This document shows positions 44,391 through 54,788 of a stretch of DNA of 64,000 nt, in pieces. The notes below the pieces were generated by a model. The model saw only the letters and a program-made list of their open reading frames with translations. It did not search any database and was not told the DNA's origin. This stretch comes from Chitinophaga varians. Lineage in GTDB: Bacteria > Bacteroidota > Bacteroidia > Chitinophagales > Chitinophagaceae. The stretch lies in contig NZ_JABAIA010000002.1 of NCBI RefSeq assembly GCF_012641275.1, positions 248,001-312,000 on the forward strand, given 5' to 3'. Numbering within the stretch: the first letter of the stretch is position 1; the number at the start of each line of letters is the position of its first letter. Both the position numbers and the translations under genes were made by a program.

Positions 44391-44459
44391 GGTGTTGTAA
44401 ACCAATTCAATAACAAAGCTACAAAGCTCACAGCTTAAAAGCTATAAGCTATAAAGAAG

Positions 44460-44759
44460 ATGAAACTTTCAGACGTTTTAATCAAACCGGTAGTAACCGA
44501 AAAGGTGAACAAAGCCACCGAAAAATTCAACCGCTACTACTTCATTGTTGACAAAAAAGCCAACAAACTGGAGATCAAAAAAGCAGTGGAAGAATTCTAC
44601 GGTGTAACCGTACAGGATGTGAATACTGCCGTAATGCCGGGTAAAGCTAAATTCCGCTTTACTAAAGCCGGTTTCATTGCAGGTAAAAAACCGTCTTACA
44701 AAAAGGCGATCATCACCCTCGCATCTGGTGAAACTATAGATCTGTATGCTAACATGTAG
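44460..44759 (+). CDS. rplW: 50S ribosomal protein L23
   Basis: 99 residues, starting 'MKLSDVLIKPVVTEKVNKATE', quoted in part as LIKPVVTEK, the family start. L23 lies at the tunnel exit and docks trigger factor and SRP. Confidence 0.97.
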   Translation: MKLSDVLIKPVVTEKVNKATEKFNRYYFIVDKKANKLEIKKAVEEFYGVTVQDVNTAVMPGKAKFRFTKAGFIAGKKPSYKKAIITLASGETIDLYANM

Positions 44760-44847
44760 TGCCGTTCCGGCCTGAACAGCCGGGATGTGGATGTATATAC
44801 AGATCACGATTTATATTTATCAATAACATTTAACTTTTTAGGAAGTA

Positions 44848-45681
44848 ATGGCACTGAAGAAGTTCAAACCAATGACGGCCGGTACCCGCTGGAAAATAGG
44901 CAACGCTTACGCTGAGCTGACTACGGATACCCCCGAAAAAAGCCTGCTCGAGCCCGCTAAAAGAAGCGGCGGTAGAAACGCTCAGGGTAGGATGTCTATG
45001 CGCTACATCGGTGGCGGTCACAAAAAAGCTTACCGTGTGGTAGACTTTAAACGTGAAAAAACCGATATCCCTGCTACTGTTAAAACTATCGAATACGATC
45101 CTAACCGTAGCGCATTCATCGCTCTGATCAGCTATGCAGACGGTGAAAAACGTTATATCATCGCTCCACAAGGCCTCCAGGTTGGCAGCACCGTTATCAG
45201 CGGTGAAAATGTTGCTCCTGAAGTAGGTAACGCCCTGCCGCTGAAAAACATGCCGCTGGGTACTGTGGTACACAATATCGAACTGCAGCCTGGTAAAGGC
45301 GGTGCTATCGCAAGAAGCGCCGGCGCCTACGCTCAGCTGTCGAACAAGGAAGAAAGATACGCTGTACTGAAAATGCCTTCCGGTGAACTGCGTAAAGTGC
45401 TGAACACCTGTATGGCAACTGTAGGTACCGTTTCCAACTCCGACCACGCCCTGCAGTCTATCGGTAAAGCAGGTGCTAACCGTTGGAGAGGTATCCGTCC
45501 CCGTAACCGTGGTGTGGCCATGAACCCTGTAGATCACCCGATGGGTGGTGGTGAAGGTAAATCTTCCGGCGGCCATCCTAGATCCAGAACAGGCAAATAT
45601 GCGAAAGGTCTGAAAACCAGAAAACCGCATAAGAGCTCTGATAAACTGATCATCAGCAGGAAAAACGGTAAAAAATTATAA
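44848..45681 (+). CDS. rplB: 50S ribosomal protein L2
   Basis: 277 residues. '[22 protein letters not shown]' (in parts) and '[22 protein letters not shown]' (in parts) hold the conserved His/Gly loop near the peptidyl-transferase centre. Confidence 0.98.
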   Translation: MALKKFKPMTAGTRWKIGNAYAELTTDTPEKSLLEPAKRSGGRNAQGRMSMRYIGGGHKKAYRVVDFKREKTDIPATVKTIEYDPNRSAFIALISYADGEKRYIIAPQGLQVGSTVISGENVAPEVGNALPLKNMPLGTVVHNIELQPGKGGAIARSAGAYAQLSNKEERYAVLKMPSGELRKVLNTCMATVGTVSNSDHALQSIGKAGANRWRGIRPRNRGVAMNPVDHPMGGGEGKSSGGHPRSRTGKYAKGLKTRKPHKSSDKLIISRKNGKKL

Positions 45682-45744
45682 TATTTCGGAATTCGGGTCC
45701 TGCTAACCCGGGACCCAAATTTGAAAAATCATAAATAAGAAGAC

Positions 45745-46011
45745 ATGGCTCGTTCCATAAGAAAAGGTCCTTACGTAGACCAGAAATTAGAAACTAAAGT
45801 TGAAAAAATGAACGCTGGCACCAAGCGCACAGTTATCAAAACCTGGAGCCGCCGTTCTACTATTACGCCTGATTTCGTTGGTCACACTTTCGCTGTTCAC
45901 AATGGCAATAAATTCATTCCGGTTTATGTAACGGAATTTATGGTAGGCCATAAACTGGGCGAATTTGCACCTACACGTAACTTCAGAGGACACGCTAACA
46001 AGAAAATGTAA
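45745..46011 (+). CDS. rpsS: 30S ribosomal protein S19
   Basis: 88 residues. '[12 protein letters not shown]' and '[18 protein letters not shown]' are family signatures. Binds 16S rRNA in the head with S13. The 91-bp gap to rplV holds an imperfect inverted repeat (GTCTGAGGTTTGAG ... CTCAAACTCCAGAC). Confidence 0.97.
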   Translation: MARSIRKGPYVDQKLETKVEKMNAGTKRTVIKTWSRRSTITPDFVGHTFAVHNGNKFIPVYVTEFMVGHKLGEFAPTRNFRGHANKKM

Positions 46012-46102
46012 ATTATAGTCTGAGGTTTGAGGTTTGAGAAGGCTCAAGCCCAATCTCAAACTCCAGACATCAGACATTAAATAATAAAAGAAATTAATAA
46101 CA

Positions 46103-46453
46103 ATGGAAGCAGTAGCTAAGCTGAATAATAATCCCACATCTACCCGCAAAATGCGTTTGCTGGCAGACTTAATCCGTGGTCTGGATGTGGAAAAGGCTTT
46201 GAATATTTTGAAGTTCCATCCAAAGCACCCCAGCGTTCCGTTGGAAAAACTGCTGGTATCCGCTATCGCAAACTGGAAAGTGAAGAATGAAGGTGCTCGG
46301 GTAGAAGATGCCAACCTGATCGTTAAAACCATCTTCGTTGACGGTGGCCGCACCCTGAAAAGGATGCGCCCTGCTCCACAAGGTAGAGGTTACCGTATCC
46401 GCAAGAGAAGTAACCACGTTACGATTGTAGTGGATGGTAAAAATGCACAGTAA
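46103..46453 (+). CDS. rplV: 50S ribosomal protein L22
   Basis: 116 residues. '[21 protein letters not shown]' (in parts) and the tunnel hairpin '[18 protein letters not shown]', the region where macrolide-resistance changes occur, appear wild type. Confidence 0.97.
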   Translation: MEAVAKLNNNPTSTRKMRLLADLIRGLDVEKALNILKFHPKHPSVPLEKLLVSAIANWKVKNEGARVEDANLIVKTIFVDGGRTLKRMRPAPQGRGYRIRKRSNHVTIVVDGKNAQ

Positions 46454-46514
46454 GCGTTTCATACCAAAGAGATATAAATTAAAACTATTAAACTAATAGA
46501 CAAATAACCGAAAC

Positions 46515-47303
46515 ATGGGTCAGAAAACAAATCCTATTGGTAACAGGTTAGGTATCATCAGAGGATGGGACTCTAATTGGTATGGCAGCAAAAAAGATTT
46601 TGCTACCAAACTGATCGAAGATAACAAGATCAGAACTTATCTGAATGCCCGTATCAATAAAGGTGGCATCTCCAGAGTTGTGATTGAAAGAACTTTAGGT
46701 AAGTTGATCGTCACTGTGCATACTTCCAAACCAGGTATCATCATAGGTAAAGGTGGTAACGAAGTTGATCGTATCAAGGAAGAACTGAAAAAACTGACTG
46801 GTAAAGAAGACGTACAGATCAATATTCTCGAAATCCGTCGTCCTGAAATGGATGCTAACATCGTTGCCGAAACCATCGCCAAACAAATTGAAAGCCGTAT
46901 CAACTACAAACGTGCTATCAAAATGGCGATCGCTACTGCACTGAGAATGGGAGCAGAAGGTATCAAAATTAAAGTAAGCGGCCGTCTGGGTGGTGCTGAA
47001 ATCGCCCGTGCTGAAGAAGTGAAACAAGGTCGTGTTCCCCTGCATACTTACCGCATGGACATCGACTACGCTTCCCTGTTCGCACTGACTGTATACGGTA
47101 AAATCGGTATCAAAGTATGGATCTGTAAAGGTGAAGTACTGGGTAAACGCGATCTGAACCCGAACGTGCTGACTGGCAAAGAAGGCGATAACCGCGGTGG
47201 TGGACGTGAACACGGTGGAGAAAGAAGAGAACACGGCGAAAGAAGAGAACATCGCGGTGGTGACAGAAGAGGCGGTGAAAACCGTGGCGGTGGCCGCAGA
47301 TAA
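46515..47303 (+). CDS. rpsC: 30S ribosomal protein S3 with Arg/Gly-rich C-terminal tail
   Basis: 262 residues. KH domain '[20 protein letters not shown]' and '[20 protein letters not shown]' are canonical. After residue 220 a tail of about 40 residues follows, made of Arg, Gly, Glu and His ('[16 protein letters not shown]', '[15 protein letters not shown]'). The tail is longer and more repetitive than the E. coli C-terminus; similar tails occur in Bacteroidetes S3. Confidence 0.97.
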   Translation: MGQKTNPIGNRLGIIRGWDSNWYGSKKDFATKLIEDNKIRTYLNARINKGGISRVVIERTLGKLIVTVHTSKPGIIIGKGGNEVDRIKEELKKLTGKEDVQINILEIRRPEMDANIVAETIAKQIESRINYKRAIKMAIATALRMGAEGIKIKVSGRLGGAEIARAEEVKQGRVPLHTYRMDIDYASLFALTVYGKIGIKVWICKGEVLGKRDLNPNVLTGKEGDNRGGGREHGGERREHGERREHRGGDRRGGENRGGGRR

Positions 47304-47358
47304 TCCCTGCAGGCATAGCAAACATTAACAATTACTATTAACATTAACAATACAGACG

Positions 47359-47778
47359 ATGTTACAGCCAAAAAGAGTGAAACATAGGAAGATGCACAAA
47401 GGCCGCATCAAAGGGAACGCTAAAAGAGGCGCTACCCTCTCCTTTGGTACATTCGGTCTTAAAGCATTAGAACCTAAGTGGATCACTGACAGGCAGATCG
47501 AAGCTGCCCGTGTAGCCCTCACCAGACACATGAAACGTGAAGGTAACGTATGGATCCGCATATTCCCTGACAAACCTATCACTGCCAAACCACTGGAAGT
47601 AAGGATGGGTAAAGGTAAAGGTGCTCCAGACCATTGGGCAGCTGTAGTAAAACCTGGAAGAATTTTATTTGAAGCAGACGGCGTTCCCTTACAGGTAGCG
47701 AAAGAAGCGATGGAACTCGCAGCACAAAAACTGCCCATCAAAGTAAAATTTGTAACCAGCCGCGACTACGTTGCTTAA
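47359..47778 (+). CDS. rplP: 50S ribosomal protein L16
   Basis: 139 residues. Starts '[20 protein letters not shown]', with '[22 protein letters not shown]' (in parts). Helps place the A-site tRNA. Confidence 0.97.
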   Translation: MLQPKRVKHRKMHKGRIKGNAKRGATLSFGTFGLKALEPKWITDRQIEAARVALTRHMKREGNVWIRIFPDKPITAKPLEVRMGKGKGAPDHWAAVVKPGRILFEADGVPLQVAKEAMELAAQKLPIKVKFVTSRDYVA

Positions 47779-47844
47779 TTACTTATCAATCACTAATATA
47801 TCCCGTTTGCCGCTCACGCTGTAAACGGACCAAATAAAATACAA

Positions 47845-48045
47845 ATGGCAAAAGAAAAGCTGGATCTGAACGGCCTGAGCATTCAGGATCTCCAGGAGAA
47901 AATCTCTGCTGAAGAGCTGCGCCTGAAGAAAATGAAATTCGGTCATGCAATTACGCCCATCGAAAATCCCATGAGCATCCGCTCTGTGAGACGCGATATC
48001 GCTCGTATGCAAACCGAACTGCGCAAAAAACAACTGGGCTTCTAA
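47845..48045 (+). CDS. rpmC: 50S ribosomal protein L29
   Basis: 66 residues, two-helix protein: 'LSIQDLQEKISAEELRLKKM' and 'NPMSIRSVRRDIARMQTELR'. Confidence 0.96.
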   Translation: MAKEKLDLNGLSIQDLQEKISAEELRLKKMKFGHAITPIENPMSIRSVRRDIARMQTELRKKQLGF

Positions 48046-48095
48046 GCATTCGTATAACAAAATTTACCTCCCCGGAGGATTAAATACTTTCAACA

Positions 48096-48356
48096 ATGAC
48101 GACCGAAAGACAATTAAGAAAAACCAGGATTGGTGTGGTGGCCAGCAACAAAATGGATAAAACCATTACTGTGAAGGTAGAACGTAAAGTGAAGCACCCT
48201 ATCTATGGTAAATTCGTTAAAAAAACTACCAAGTTCATGGCGCACGACGATAAAAACGAGTGCAGCATCGGCGATACCGTGAAAATCGCGGAAACCCGCC
48301 CTCTGAGCAAAAACAAATGCTGGAGACTGGTAGAAATTATCGAAAAAGTAAAATAA
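48096..48356 (+). CDS. rpsQ: 30S ribosomal protein S17
   Basis: 86 residues, OB fold: '[20 protein letters not shown]', '[20 protein letters not shown]'. Confidence 0.97.
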   Translation: MTTERQLRKTRIGVVASNKMDKTITVKVERKVKHPIYGKFVKKTTKFMAHDDKNECSIGDTVKIAETRPLSKNKCWRLVEIIEKVK

Positions 48357-48422
48357 TTTATCAAGTGTTTCATGCTGCTGCCGGCTTACCCGGCTTCAGC
48401 CGCTGATTAAAAACTCATTACG

Positions 48423-48791
48423 ATGATACAACAAGAATCAAGACTGAGTGTAGCTGACAACAGCGGTGCCAAAGAAGTACTTTGCATCCGCGTGCTGGGC
48501 AACTCCGGTCAGGACTACGCTAAAGTAGGCGATAAAATTGTGGTAACTGTAAAGGACGCGATTCCTGGCGGTGGTGCTAAAAAAGGTATGGTTACCAAAG
48601 CGGTAATCGTAAGAACCAAAAACAAATTACGCCGTAAAGACGGTTCCTATATCCGTTTCGACGACAACGCGGTTGTACTGCTGAATAACTCAGACGAACC
48701 ACGCGGTACCCGTATTTTCGGTCCGGTTGCCCGTGAACTGAGAGACAAGGGATATATGAAAATTATCTCCCTCGCTCCTGAGGTATTATAA
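48423..48791 (+). CDS. rplN: 50S ribosomal protein L14
   Basis: 122 residues: '[20 protein letters not shown]', '[14 protein letters not shown]', '[14 protein letters not shown]'. It is followed by a long inverted repeat and a new promoter. Confidence 0.97.
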   Translation: MIQQESRLSVADNSGAKEVLCIRVLGNSGQDYAKVGDKIVVTVKDAIPGGGAKKGMVTKAVIVRTKNKLRRKDGSYIRFDDNAVVLLNNSDEPRGTRIFGPVARELRDKGYMKIISLAPEVL

Positions 48792-48800
48792 GATTTGCTA

Positions 48801-48856
48801 ATTTATCCATTTTGATATTTTGGGTTTTATCCCCTGAAATAGCAAAATGGATAAAT
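48801..48856 (+). terminator. Inverted repeat between rplN and rplX
   Basis: ATTTATCCATTTTG (48801-48814) pairs perfectly with 48843-48856, loop 28 nt. It is A/T rich and lacks a long T-run, so it may be only a partial terminator or a processing site. Confidence 0.5.
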
Positions 48857-48870
48857 GTCAAAATATTTCT

Positions 48871-48878
48871 TATCTTTG
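48871..48878 (+). promoter_or_regulatory. Internal promoter TATCTTTG before rplX
   Basis: Exact TAnnTTTG box 81 nt before the rplX ATG, inside the operon. It would give a leader of about 70 nt with the hairpin at 48912. Confidence 0.65.
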
Positions 48879-48911
48879 CAGCCCGTTTGCAAAACGAGAC
48901 AAAACATTAAT

Positions 48912-48935
48912 CAAGCGAAACAATTGTTTCGCTTG
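48912..48935 (+). promoter_or_regulatory. Perfect hairpin in the rplX leader
   Basis: CAAGCGAAAC (48912-48921) pairs with GTTTCGCTTG (48926-48935) around AATT, 23 nt before the ATG. It could be the binding site of a ribosomal protein that controls the downstream genes. Confidence 0.6.
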
Positions 48936-48958
48936 GCGTTTATAAATAAATCAAAGTG

Positions 48959-49297
48959 ATGAAAACTAGATTTAAGCCTAAATTCAACATTAAGAAGGGC
49001 GACCTGGTTGCGGTGATTGCCGGCGACGACAAGGACAGGACCAAAGCACGCAAAGTGCTGGAAGTTCACCCTGAACAAGGCCGCGTTCTTGTAGAAGGCG
49101 TTAACATTATTACCAAGCATACCAAGCCTACTGCTCAGAACACCAAAGGTGGTATCGTTAAGCAGGAAGCTCCGATTGCTATCTCCAACGTGATGCTGTG
49201 GGATGCCAAAGCAGGTAAACCTACCCGTGTGAACAGACAGCGGGAAAACGGTAAATTAATTCGTATCGCTAAAAAATCAGGGGAGGTAATTAAATAA
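48959..49297 (+). CDS. rplX: 50S ribosomal protein L24
   Basis: 112 residues from ATG 48959 ([15 protein letters not shown]); a GTG lies just before it. KOW motif '[21 protein letters not shown]' (in parts). The stop TAA overlaps the rplE ATG by one base (TAATG), which couples the two. Confidence 0.97.
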   Translation: MKTRFKPKFNIKKGDLVAVIAGDDKDRTKARKVLEVHPEQGRVLVEGVNIITKHTKPTAQNTKGGIVKQEAPIAISNVMLWDAKAGKPTRVNRQRENGKLIRIAKKSGEVIK

Positions 49298-49872
49298 TGG
49301 CAAACTCTAAATATACTCCAAGACTGCAGAAAAAATACTTCGACGAGGTAGCTCCTGCACTGATGAAGAAATTCAACTACAAAAGTGTAATGCAGGTTCC
49401 CCGTCTGGTGAAAATTTGCCTGAACCAGGGTATCAATGGCGCCGTTGGTGATAAAAAACTGGTTGACATCGCTGTAGATGAAATGACCCGTATCTCCGGC
49501 CAGAAAGCTGTTGCCACACTGTCCAAAAAAGATATCTCAAACTTTAAACTGAGAAAAAACATGCCTATCGGCGCCCGCGTAACGCTGCGCAGCACCAACA
49601 TGTTTGACTTCCTGGACCGCCTGGTTTCTGTTTCCCTGCCTCGTGTACGTGACTTCAAAGGCATCAACGAAAAAGCTTTCGACGGTCGCGGTAACTACAC
49701 CATGGGTATCACCGAACAAATCATCTTCCCTGAGATCGATATCGATAAAGTAACCAAAATGTCCGGTATGGATATTACTTTCGTTACTACGGCTAAAACC
49801 AACGAAGAAGCTTACGAGCTGCTGAAAGAAATGGGTATGCCGTTCAGGAACATGAAAAAAGATAATCAGTAA
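49297..49872 (+). CDS. rplE: 50S ribosomal protein L5
   Basis: 191 residues. '[16 protein letters not shown]', '[19 protein letters not shown]' and '[20 protein letters not shown]' mark the family. Contacts 5S rRNA and the P-site tRNA. Confidence 0.97.
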   Translation: MANSKYTPRLQKKYFDEVAPALMKKFNYKSVMQVPRLVKICLNQGINGAVGDKKLVDIAVDEMTRISGQKAVATLSKKDISNFKLRKNMPIGARVTLRSTNMFDFLDRLVSVSLPRVRDFKGINEKAFDGRGNYTMGITEQIIFPEIDIDKVTKMSGMDITFVTTAKTNEEAYELLKEMGMPFRNMKKDNQ

Positions 49873-49892
49873 ATCGAAACGATAATATAATT

Positions 49893-50162
49893 ATGGCAAA
49901 AGAATCCGTAAAAGCCAGACAAAGGAAAAGAGAAGCCATGGTAGCAAGATTCGCTGAAAAGCGCGCTGCCCTGAAAGCTGCCGGTGACTACGCTGCACTG
50001 GACCAACTTCCTAAAAACGCTTCTCCTGTTCGTCTGAAAAACAGATGCCAGCTGACCGGTCGTCCTAAAGGATACATGCGTCACTTCGGCCTCTGCAGGA
50101 ACATGTTCCGCGACCTGGCTCTCGCAGGCAAAATCCCTGGCGTAACTAAAGCCAGCTGGTAA
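49893..50162 (+). CDS. rpsN: 30S ribosomal protein S14
   Basis: 89 residues, the long zinc-free form: '[20 protein letters not shown]', ending '[20 protein letters not shown]' and '[11 protein letters not shown]'. The CxxC pairs of the zinc form are missing. Confidence 0.97.
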   Translation: MAKESVKARQRKREAMVARFAEKRAALKAAGDYAALDQLPKNASPVRLKNRCQLTGRPKGYMRHFGLCRNMFRDLALAGKIPGVTKASW

Positions 50163-50268
50163 ATTCAATATTTAAATAGTAAAATATTTAAATATTAACA
50201 AAGTTATTTGATTCCCATCTCTTTCGATTGGATATCGCATTGTAAACATTATTCAAACTATTTAAACA

Positions 50269-50667
50269 ATGGTTACTGATCCAATAGCAGACTTCCTGAC
50301 TAGAATCCGGAACGCGCAAATGGCCACCCACAGGATCGTGGAAATTCCGGCTTCCAAGCTGAAAAAACGCATTACAGAAATTCTGTACGATAAAGGTTAT
50401 ATCCTGAAGTACAAGTTCGAAGAGGACAACAAACAAGGCATCATCAAAATAGCCCTGAAATACGATCCTCAAACCAAAGAACCCGCTATTAAAGAACTGC
50501 AACGCATCAGCCGTCCAGGTCTGCGTCAGTACGCTAAACCAGAAGAGTTCAAGCGTGTTAAAAACGGGCTCGGCGTGGCTATCATCTCCACTTCCAAAGG
50601 CGTAATGACCGATAAAGAAGCTAAAGCTCAGAACGTAGGCGGCGAAGTAGTTTGCTACGTTTATTAA
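50269..50667 (+). CDS. rpsH: 30S ribosomal protein S8
   Basis: 132 residues: '[19 protein letters not shown]', '[14 protein letters not shown]', '[17 protein letters not shown]'. In E. coli S8 represses the spc operon. Confidence 0.97.
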   Translation: MVTDPIADFLTRIRNAQMATHRIVEIPASKLKKRITEILYDKGYILKYKFEEDNKQGIIKIALKYDPQTKEPAIKELQRISRPGLRQYAKPEEFKRVKNGLGVAIISTSKGVMTDKEAKAQNVGGEVVCYVY

Positions 50668-50795
50668 TATATTGGCTTACAGGGACTTCTGGTCCCGGTA
50701 AGCCCAAACGGTTATCTGACAATTAAGCTTTCTATACGGCGCTGAACACGGATAACTGCAGAAACAACTATCAAAAATATACTTAAACTCAAGTT

Positions 50796-51350
50796 ATGTC
50801 ACGTATAGGTAAAGCTCCTATCAAATTGGCCAGCGGTGTTACCATCACTGTTTCCCCGGCTAATGAAGTTACTGTAAAAGGTCCTAAAGGTGAACTGAAA
50901 AGATCCATCGACAGAGACCTGAAAGTAGAAGTGAAAGACGGAGTATTGACTGTAATTCGTCCTACAGATCAGATCCGCCACAAAGCACTGCACGGTCTGA
51001 CCCGCGCACTCATCGCTAACATGGTGACTGGTGTTACTGAAGGATTCAAAAAACAACTCGAACTGGTTGGTGTGGGTTACAAAGCTGCTAACAACGGTCA
51101 GCTGCTGGACCTGTCTCTGGGTTACTCCCACAACATCGTGATCGAAATTCCAAAAGAATTGAAAGTGGCTACCCTGACTGAAAAAGGTCAGAACCCTAAA
51201 ATTATGCTGGAAGGTTCCGATAACCAACTGCTGGGCCAGGTAGCTGCTAAAATCCGCAGCCTCCGCAAACCTGAACCATACAAAGGTAAAGGTGTTCGCT
51301 ACAGCGATGAAGTGGTTCGTAAGAAAGCTGGTAAGTCAGCAGGTAAATAA
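50796..51350 (+). CDS. rplF: 50S ribosomal protein L6
   Basis: 184 residues: 'MSRIGKAPIKLASGV', 'NEVTVKGPKGELKR', 'SLRKPEPYKGKGVRYSDEVV'. Confidence 0.97.
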   Translation: MSRIGKAPIKLASGVTITVSPANEVTVKGPKGELKRSIDRDLKVEVKDGVLTVIRPTDQIRHKALHGLTRALIANMVTGVTEGFKKQLELVGVGYKAANNGQLLDLSLGYSHNIVIEIPKELKVATLTEKGQNPKIMLEGSDNQLLGQVAAKIRSLRKPEPYKGKGVRYSDEVVRKKAGKSAGK

Positions 51351-51434
51351 TTTTTAACTAGCTAATCAGCCTCCGGCTGGTTAGCTGGTTTTAACATATC
51401 CCGGCAGCATCGGGATAATAAAATAAAACTCACA

Positions 51435-51788
51435 ATGAGCACAAAAGTTAGCAGAAGGGAAAAGATCCGCTACCGCATCCGTAAAAAGATCTCCGGTACT
51501 GCCAAAACACCAAGATTATCTGTATTTCGCAGCAACAGCGATATCTACGTACAGCTGATCGATGATACCAACGGTACTACCCTGGCATCCGCTTCTTCCC
51601 GTGATAAAGATATCAAAGCGCAATCCGGTACCAAATCCGAGAAATCCAGACTGGTAGGTATGGCCCTGGCTCAGAAAGCCACCGCTTTAGGCCTCACTAC
51701 CTGCGTTTTCGACAGAAGTGGGTACTTATACCATGGCCGCATTAAAAGTGTAGCTGACGGAGCAAGAGAAGGTGGTCTCCAGTTCTAA
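51435..51788 (+). CDS. rplR: 50S ribosomal protein L18
   Basis: 117 residues: '[20 protein letters not shown]', '[20 protein letters not shown]'. Binds 5S rRNA with L5. Confidence 0.97.
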   Translation: MSTKVSRREKIRYRIRKKISGTAKTPRLSVFRSNSDIYVQLIDDTNGTTLASASSRDKDIKAQSGTKSEKSRLVGMALAQKATALGLTTCVFDRSGYLYHGRIKSVADGAREGGLQF

Positions 51789-51838
51789 TGCTGGGTCCTA
51801 ATTTTATCATTCTGAACAAGTAATTCTTATAAAATAAA

Positions 51839-52357
51839 ATGGCAAAGAATTCATTCAATAAAGTAAAGGCCGGTGATCTGGAGCTGAAAGAAAAAGTAGT
51901 GGCGATCAACCGTGTTACCAAAACCACCAAAGGCGGTCGTACTTTCAGTTTCTCCGCACTGGTAGTAGTAGGTAATGAAAACGGCGTGGTAGGTCATGGC
52001 CTTGGTAAAGCTAAAGAAGTACAGCAGGCTATCACCAAAGGTATCGATGATGCTAAAAAGAACCTGATCAAGGTTCCGGTTATGCACGGTACTATTCCTC
52101 ACGACCAGTTCGCGAAAGAAGGTGCTGCCAAAGTATTGATCAAACCGGCTGCTCACGGTACCGGTGTGATCGCGGGTGGTTCTATGCGTGCAGTACTGGA
52201 AAGCGCAGGCGTTACAGACGTACTGGCTAAATCCCTGGGTTCTGCCAACCCGCACAACGTGGTGAAAGCTACTTTCAAAGCACTGGGCCTGTTACGTGAA
52301 CCAATCAGCGTAGCAAGAACCAGAACTGTTTCCCTGAAGAAGGTTTTCAACGGTTAA
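51839..52357 (+). CDS. rpsE: 30S ribosomal protein S5
   Basis: 172 residues: '[20 protein letters not shown]', '[13 protein letters not shown]', '[19 protein letters not shown]'. The spectinomycin loop (residues 'RVTKTTKGG') appears wild type. Confidence 0.97.
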   Translation: MAKNSFNKVKAGDLELKEKVVAINRVTKTTKGGRTFSFSALVVVGNENGVVGHGLGKAKEVQQAITKGIDDAKKNLIKVPVMHGTIPHDQFAKEGAAKVLIKPAAHGTGVIAGGSMRAVLESAGVTDVLAKSLGSANPHNVVKATFKALGLLREPISVARTRTVSLKKVFNG

Positions 52358-52459
52358 TTCCCTTCCGGGGCGATCATCCGGTGTAAACATATATCTCCGG
52401 GATATATTGATACTCATTATTAACAATTAAATTACTCCGCCTTCAGCGGATAGGGATTT

Positions 52460-52645
52460 ATGGCAAAGATTAAGATCACTCAAGTGAAAAGTGGTATTGA
52501 CCGTCCTGAAAGGCAGAAACTGACCTTGAAGGCACTGGGCCTGACTAAAATGAACGCTACTGTTGAAGTAGAAGCTACTCCTCAGGTGCTGGGAATGGTC
52601 CGTAAAGTTGATCACCTGGTAAAAGTAGAGACAGTTAACGCTTAA
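52460..52645 (+). CDS. rpmD: 50S ribosomal protein L30
   Basis: 61 residues: 'MAKIKITQVKSGIDRPERQK', 'TLKALGLTKMNATVEVE'. Normal short bacterial form. Confidence 0.96.
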   Translation: MAKIKITQVKSGIDRPERQKLTLKALGLTKMNATVEVEATPQVLGMVRKVDHLVKVETVNA

Positions 52646-52775
52646 TTAATTAAGTAACACTGCTGTGGGATTGTCTGCTGATAATCTTACTTTTACATTT
52701 GTAACTTTACAAAGTCATACTTTTTACAATTACATGCGAGCGGTTAATTTCCGCGTAAGTAAAAACAATTAAATT

Positions 52776-53222
52776 ATGAATCTGCATTCATTAAAGCCTG
52801 CTAAAGGCGCCGTACATAAAGAAAAACGTCTCGGACGTGGTGAGGCTTCCGGTAAAGGTGGTACTTCTACAAAAGGTAACAAAGGTATCCAGCAACGCGC
52901 CGGTTACGCCAGCAAAAGAGGCTTTGAAGGTGGCCAGATGCCAATCCAGCGCCGTATGCCTAAACGCGGTTTCAAAAACAATAACCGCGAGGAATACACC
53001 ATCTTCAACCTGGGTCAGATTGACCACTTAGTTGAAAAATATGGCCTGCAGGAATTCAACCTCGAAAACCTGTATATGAACGGCCTGGTGAACCGGACAG
53101 CTAAAGTTAAAATCCTGGCTAACGGTGAACTGAAATCCAAGGTGACTGTTAAAGTAAACGCTATCAGCGAAAAAGCTAAACAGGCCATCGAATCAACAGG
53201 TGGATCAGTAGAACTGGTATAA
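52776..53222 (+). CDS. rplO: 50S ribosomal protein L15
   Basis: 148 residues: 'MNLHSLKPAKGAVHKEKRLG', 'GGQMPIQRRMPKRGFKN', ending 'SEKAKQAIESTGGSVELV'. Confidence 0.97.
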   Translation: MNLHSLKPAKGAVHKEKRLGRGEASGKGGTSTKGNKGIQQRAGYASKRGFEGGQMPIQRRMPKRGFKNNNREEYTIFNLGQIDHLVEKYGLQEFNLENLYMNGLVNRTAKVKILANGELKSKVTVKVNAISEKAKQAIESTGGSVELV

Positions 53223-53300
53223 GACTTTACGACTGAGGAGACGCCTACGGAGTAGTGCGTCTTTTCATATTTAATAGCGCTATTAAACCTTTATCTTCCT

Positions 53301-54641
53301 GTGAAGAAATTTATCGAAACGATTAAGAATATCTGGAGTATCGAGGATCTGCGTAATCGCATCTTAACTACCCTGCTCCTGGTCCTCATTTACCGTGTTG
53401 GATCGTATATAGCCTTGCCCGGTATTGATGCAAACGCGCTCAGCAACTTTGAAAAAAATTCTAACCAGGGCATTCTGGGACTGGTAAACATGTTTGCCGG
53501 CGGATCGTTTTCAAGGGCCTCTATTTTTGCGTTGGGTATCATGCCCTACATCTCCGCTTCCATTGCTATTCAGTTGCTGACCATAGCAGTACCTTATTTC
53601 CAGAAACTGCAGAAGGAAGGTGAAAGCGGCCGCAAGAAAATCAACCAGTATACCCGCATCCTTACTGTGGTGGTAACCGGATTCCAGGCAAGTGCTTACG
53701 TAGCTTATCTCCGTAATCAGTCAGGTGGCGCTATTATTCCAGAATACGGAACCTTCTTTTTCTGGCTCTCTACCACTATCGTCCTCACAGCAGGTACCCT
53801 GTTCGTGATGTGGCTCGGTGAAAAGATCACAGATAAAGGTATTGGTAACGGTACTTCCATTATCATCATGATGGGCATCCTCGCCCGCCTCCCACAAGCC
53901 CTGATCGGGGAATTCTCCTCTAAAGTGGCCGGCTCCGGCGGTCCGATCCTCTTCCTGATCGAAATCGCGGTGTTTATCATGATCACCGTGGGCCTTATCC
54001 TGCTCGTTCAGGGTACCCGGAAAATTCCCGTTAACTACGCAAAACGTATTGTGGGCAACAAACAATACGGCGGAGTTCGCCAGTTCATTCCCCTCAAAGT
54101 GAATGCAGCTGGTGTAATGCCGATCATCTTTGCCCAGGCTATTATGTTCATCCCTGCTACGGCCATCGGTTTCGCTACCAGCTCTGAAAGCGCTTCCGGT
54201 TTCGTTCGTATCTTCAGTGACCACACTAATGGCTGGTACAACCTGATCTACGCTGTTCTCGTGATTGTATTTACTTATTTCTATACTGCGCTGATCTTCA
54301 ACCCCACTCAGATGGCGGATGAAATGAAACGCAACAATGGCTTCGTTCCTGGTGTTAAACCCGGTAAAGCGACTGCCGACTATATCGGTGCTGTAATGGA
54401 CCGCATTACCCTCCCGGGAGCATTTTTCCTGGCACTCGTGGGTATTATGCCCGGTCTGGCAGCTGCCTTCAAGATCAACAGCAACTTCGCCACCTTCTTC
54501 GGTGGTACGTCCCTCCTGATCATGGTAGGGGTTATCCTTGATACGCTGCAACAGATCGAAAGCCAGCTCCTGATGCGCCACTACGATGGCCTCATGAGCA
54601 CCGGCCGCATCAAGGGCAGAACTGCCCCGGCTAATGCTTAA
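53301..54641 (+). CDS. secY: Protein translocase subunit SecY
   Basis: 446 residues from GTG 53301 (MKKFIETIKNIWSIEDLRNR), ten membrane helices. 'YRVGSYIALPGIDAN' leads to TM1, 'GGSFSRASIFALGIMPYISASI' (in parts) is the plug and lateral-gate region, and 'IKGRTAPANA' closes the protein. Forms the SecYEG channel in the inner membrane. It is in its usual place behind rplO. Confidence 0.97.
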   Translation: MKKFIETIKNIWSIEDLRNRILTTLLLVLIYRVGSYIALPGIDANALSNFEKNSNQGILGLVNMFAGGSFSRASIFALGIMPYISASIAIQLLTIAVPYFQKLQKEGESGRKKINQYTRILTVVVTGFQASAYVAYLRNQSGGAIIPEYGTFFFWLSTTIVLTAGTLFVMWLGEKITDKGIGNGTSIIIMMGILARLPQALIGEFSSKVAGSGGPILFLIEIAVFIMITVGLILLVQGTRKIPVNYAKRIVGNKQYGGVRQFIPLKVNAAGVMPIIFAQAIMFIPATAIGFATSSESASGFVRIFSDHTNGWYNLIYAVLVIVFTYFYTALIFNPTQMADEMKRNNGFVPGVKPGKATADYIGAVMDRITLPGAFFLALVGIMPGLAAAFKINSNFATFFGGTSLLIMVGVILDTLQQIESQLLMRHYDGLMSTGRIKGRTAPANA

Positions 54642-54690
54642 ATGATTGATCGCCCGGTGCTCCGGCGCCGGATGCGACAAACGCAATAAA

Positions 54691-54724
54691 ATAGCCACAA
54701 GAGCTTTCACGCTTTGGTGGCTAT
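54691..54724 (+). terminator. Hairpin between secY and map
   Basis: ATAGCCAC pairs with GTGGCTAT, with inner AGC/GCT, preceded by A and followed by TATATTTT. It probably limits read-through from secY to map. Confidence 0.65.
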
Positions 54725-54788
54725 TATATTTTGTTAAGGCCGTCAACCGCCCCGTTAAAAGGGCCGTCCGGCCAAAAGTTTACGAAAG

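Noticed and set aside
53721..54746. 341-codon frame antisense to secY
   Set aside because: Same cause; a His/Glu/Asp-rich shadow of a membrane protein gene.
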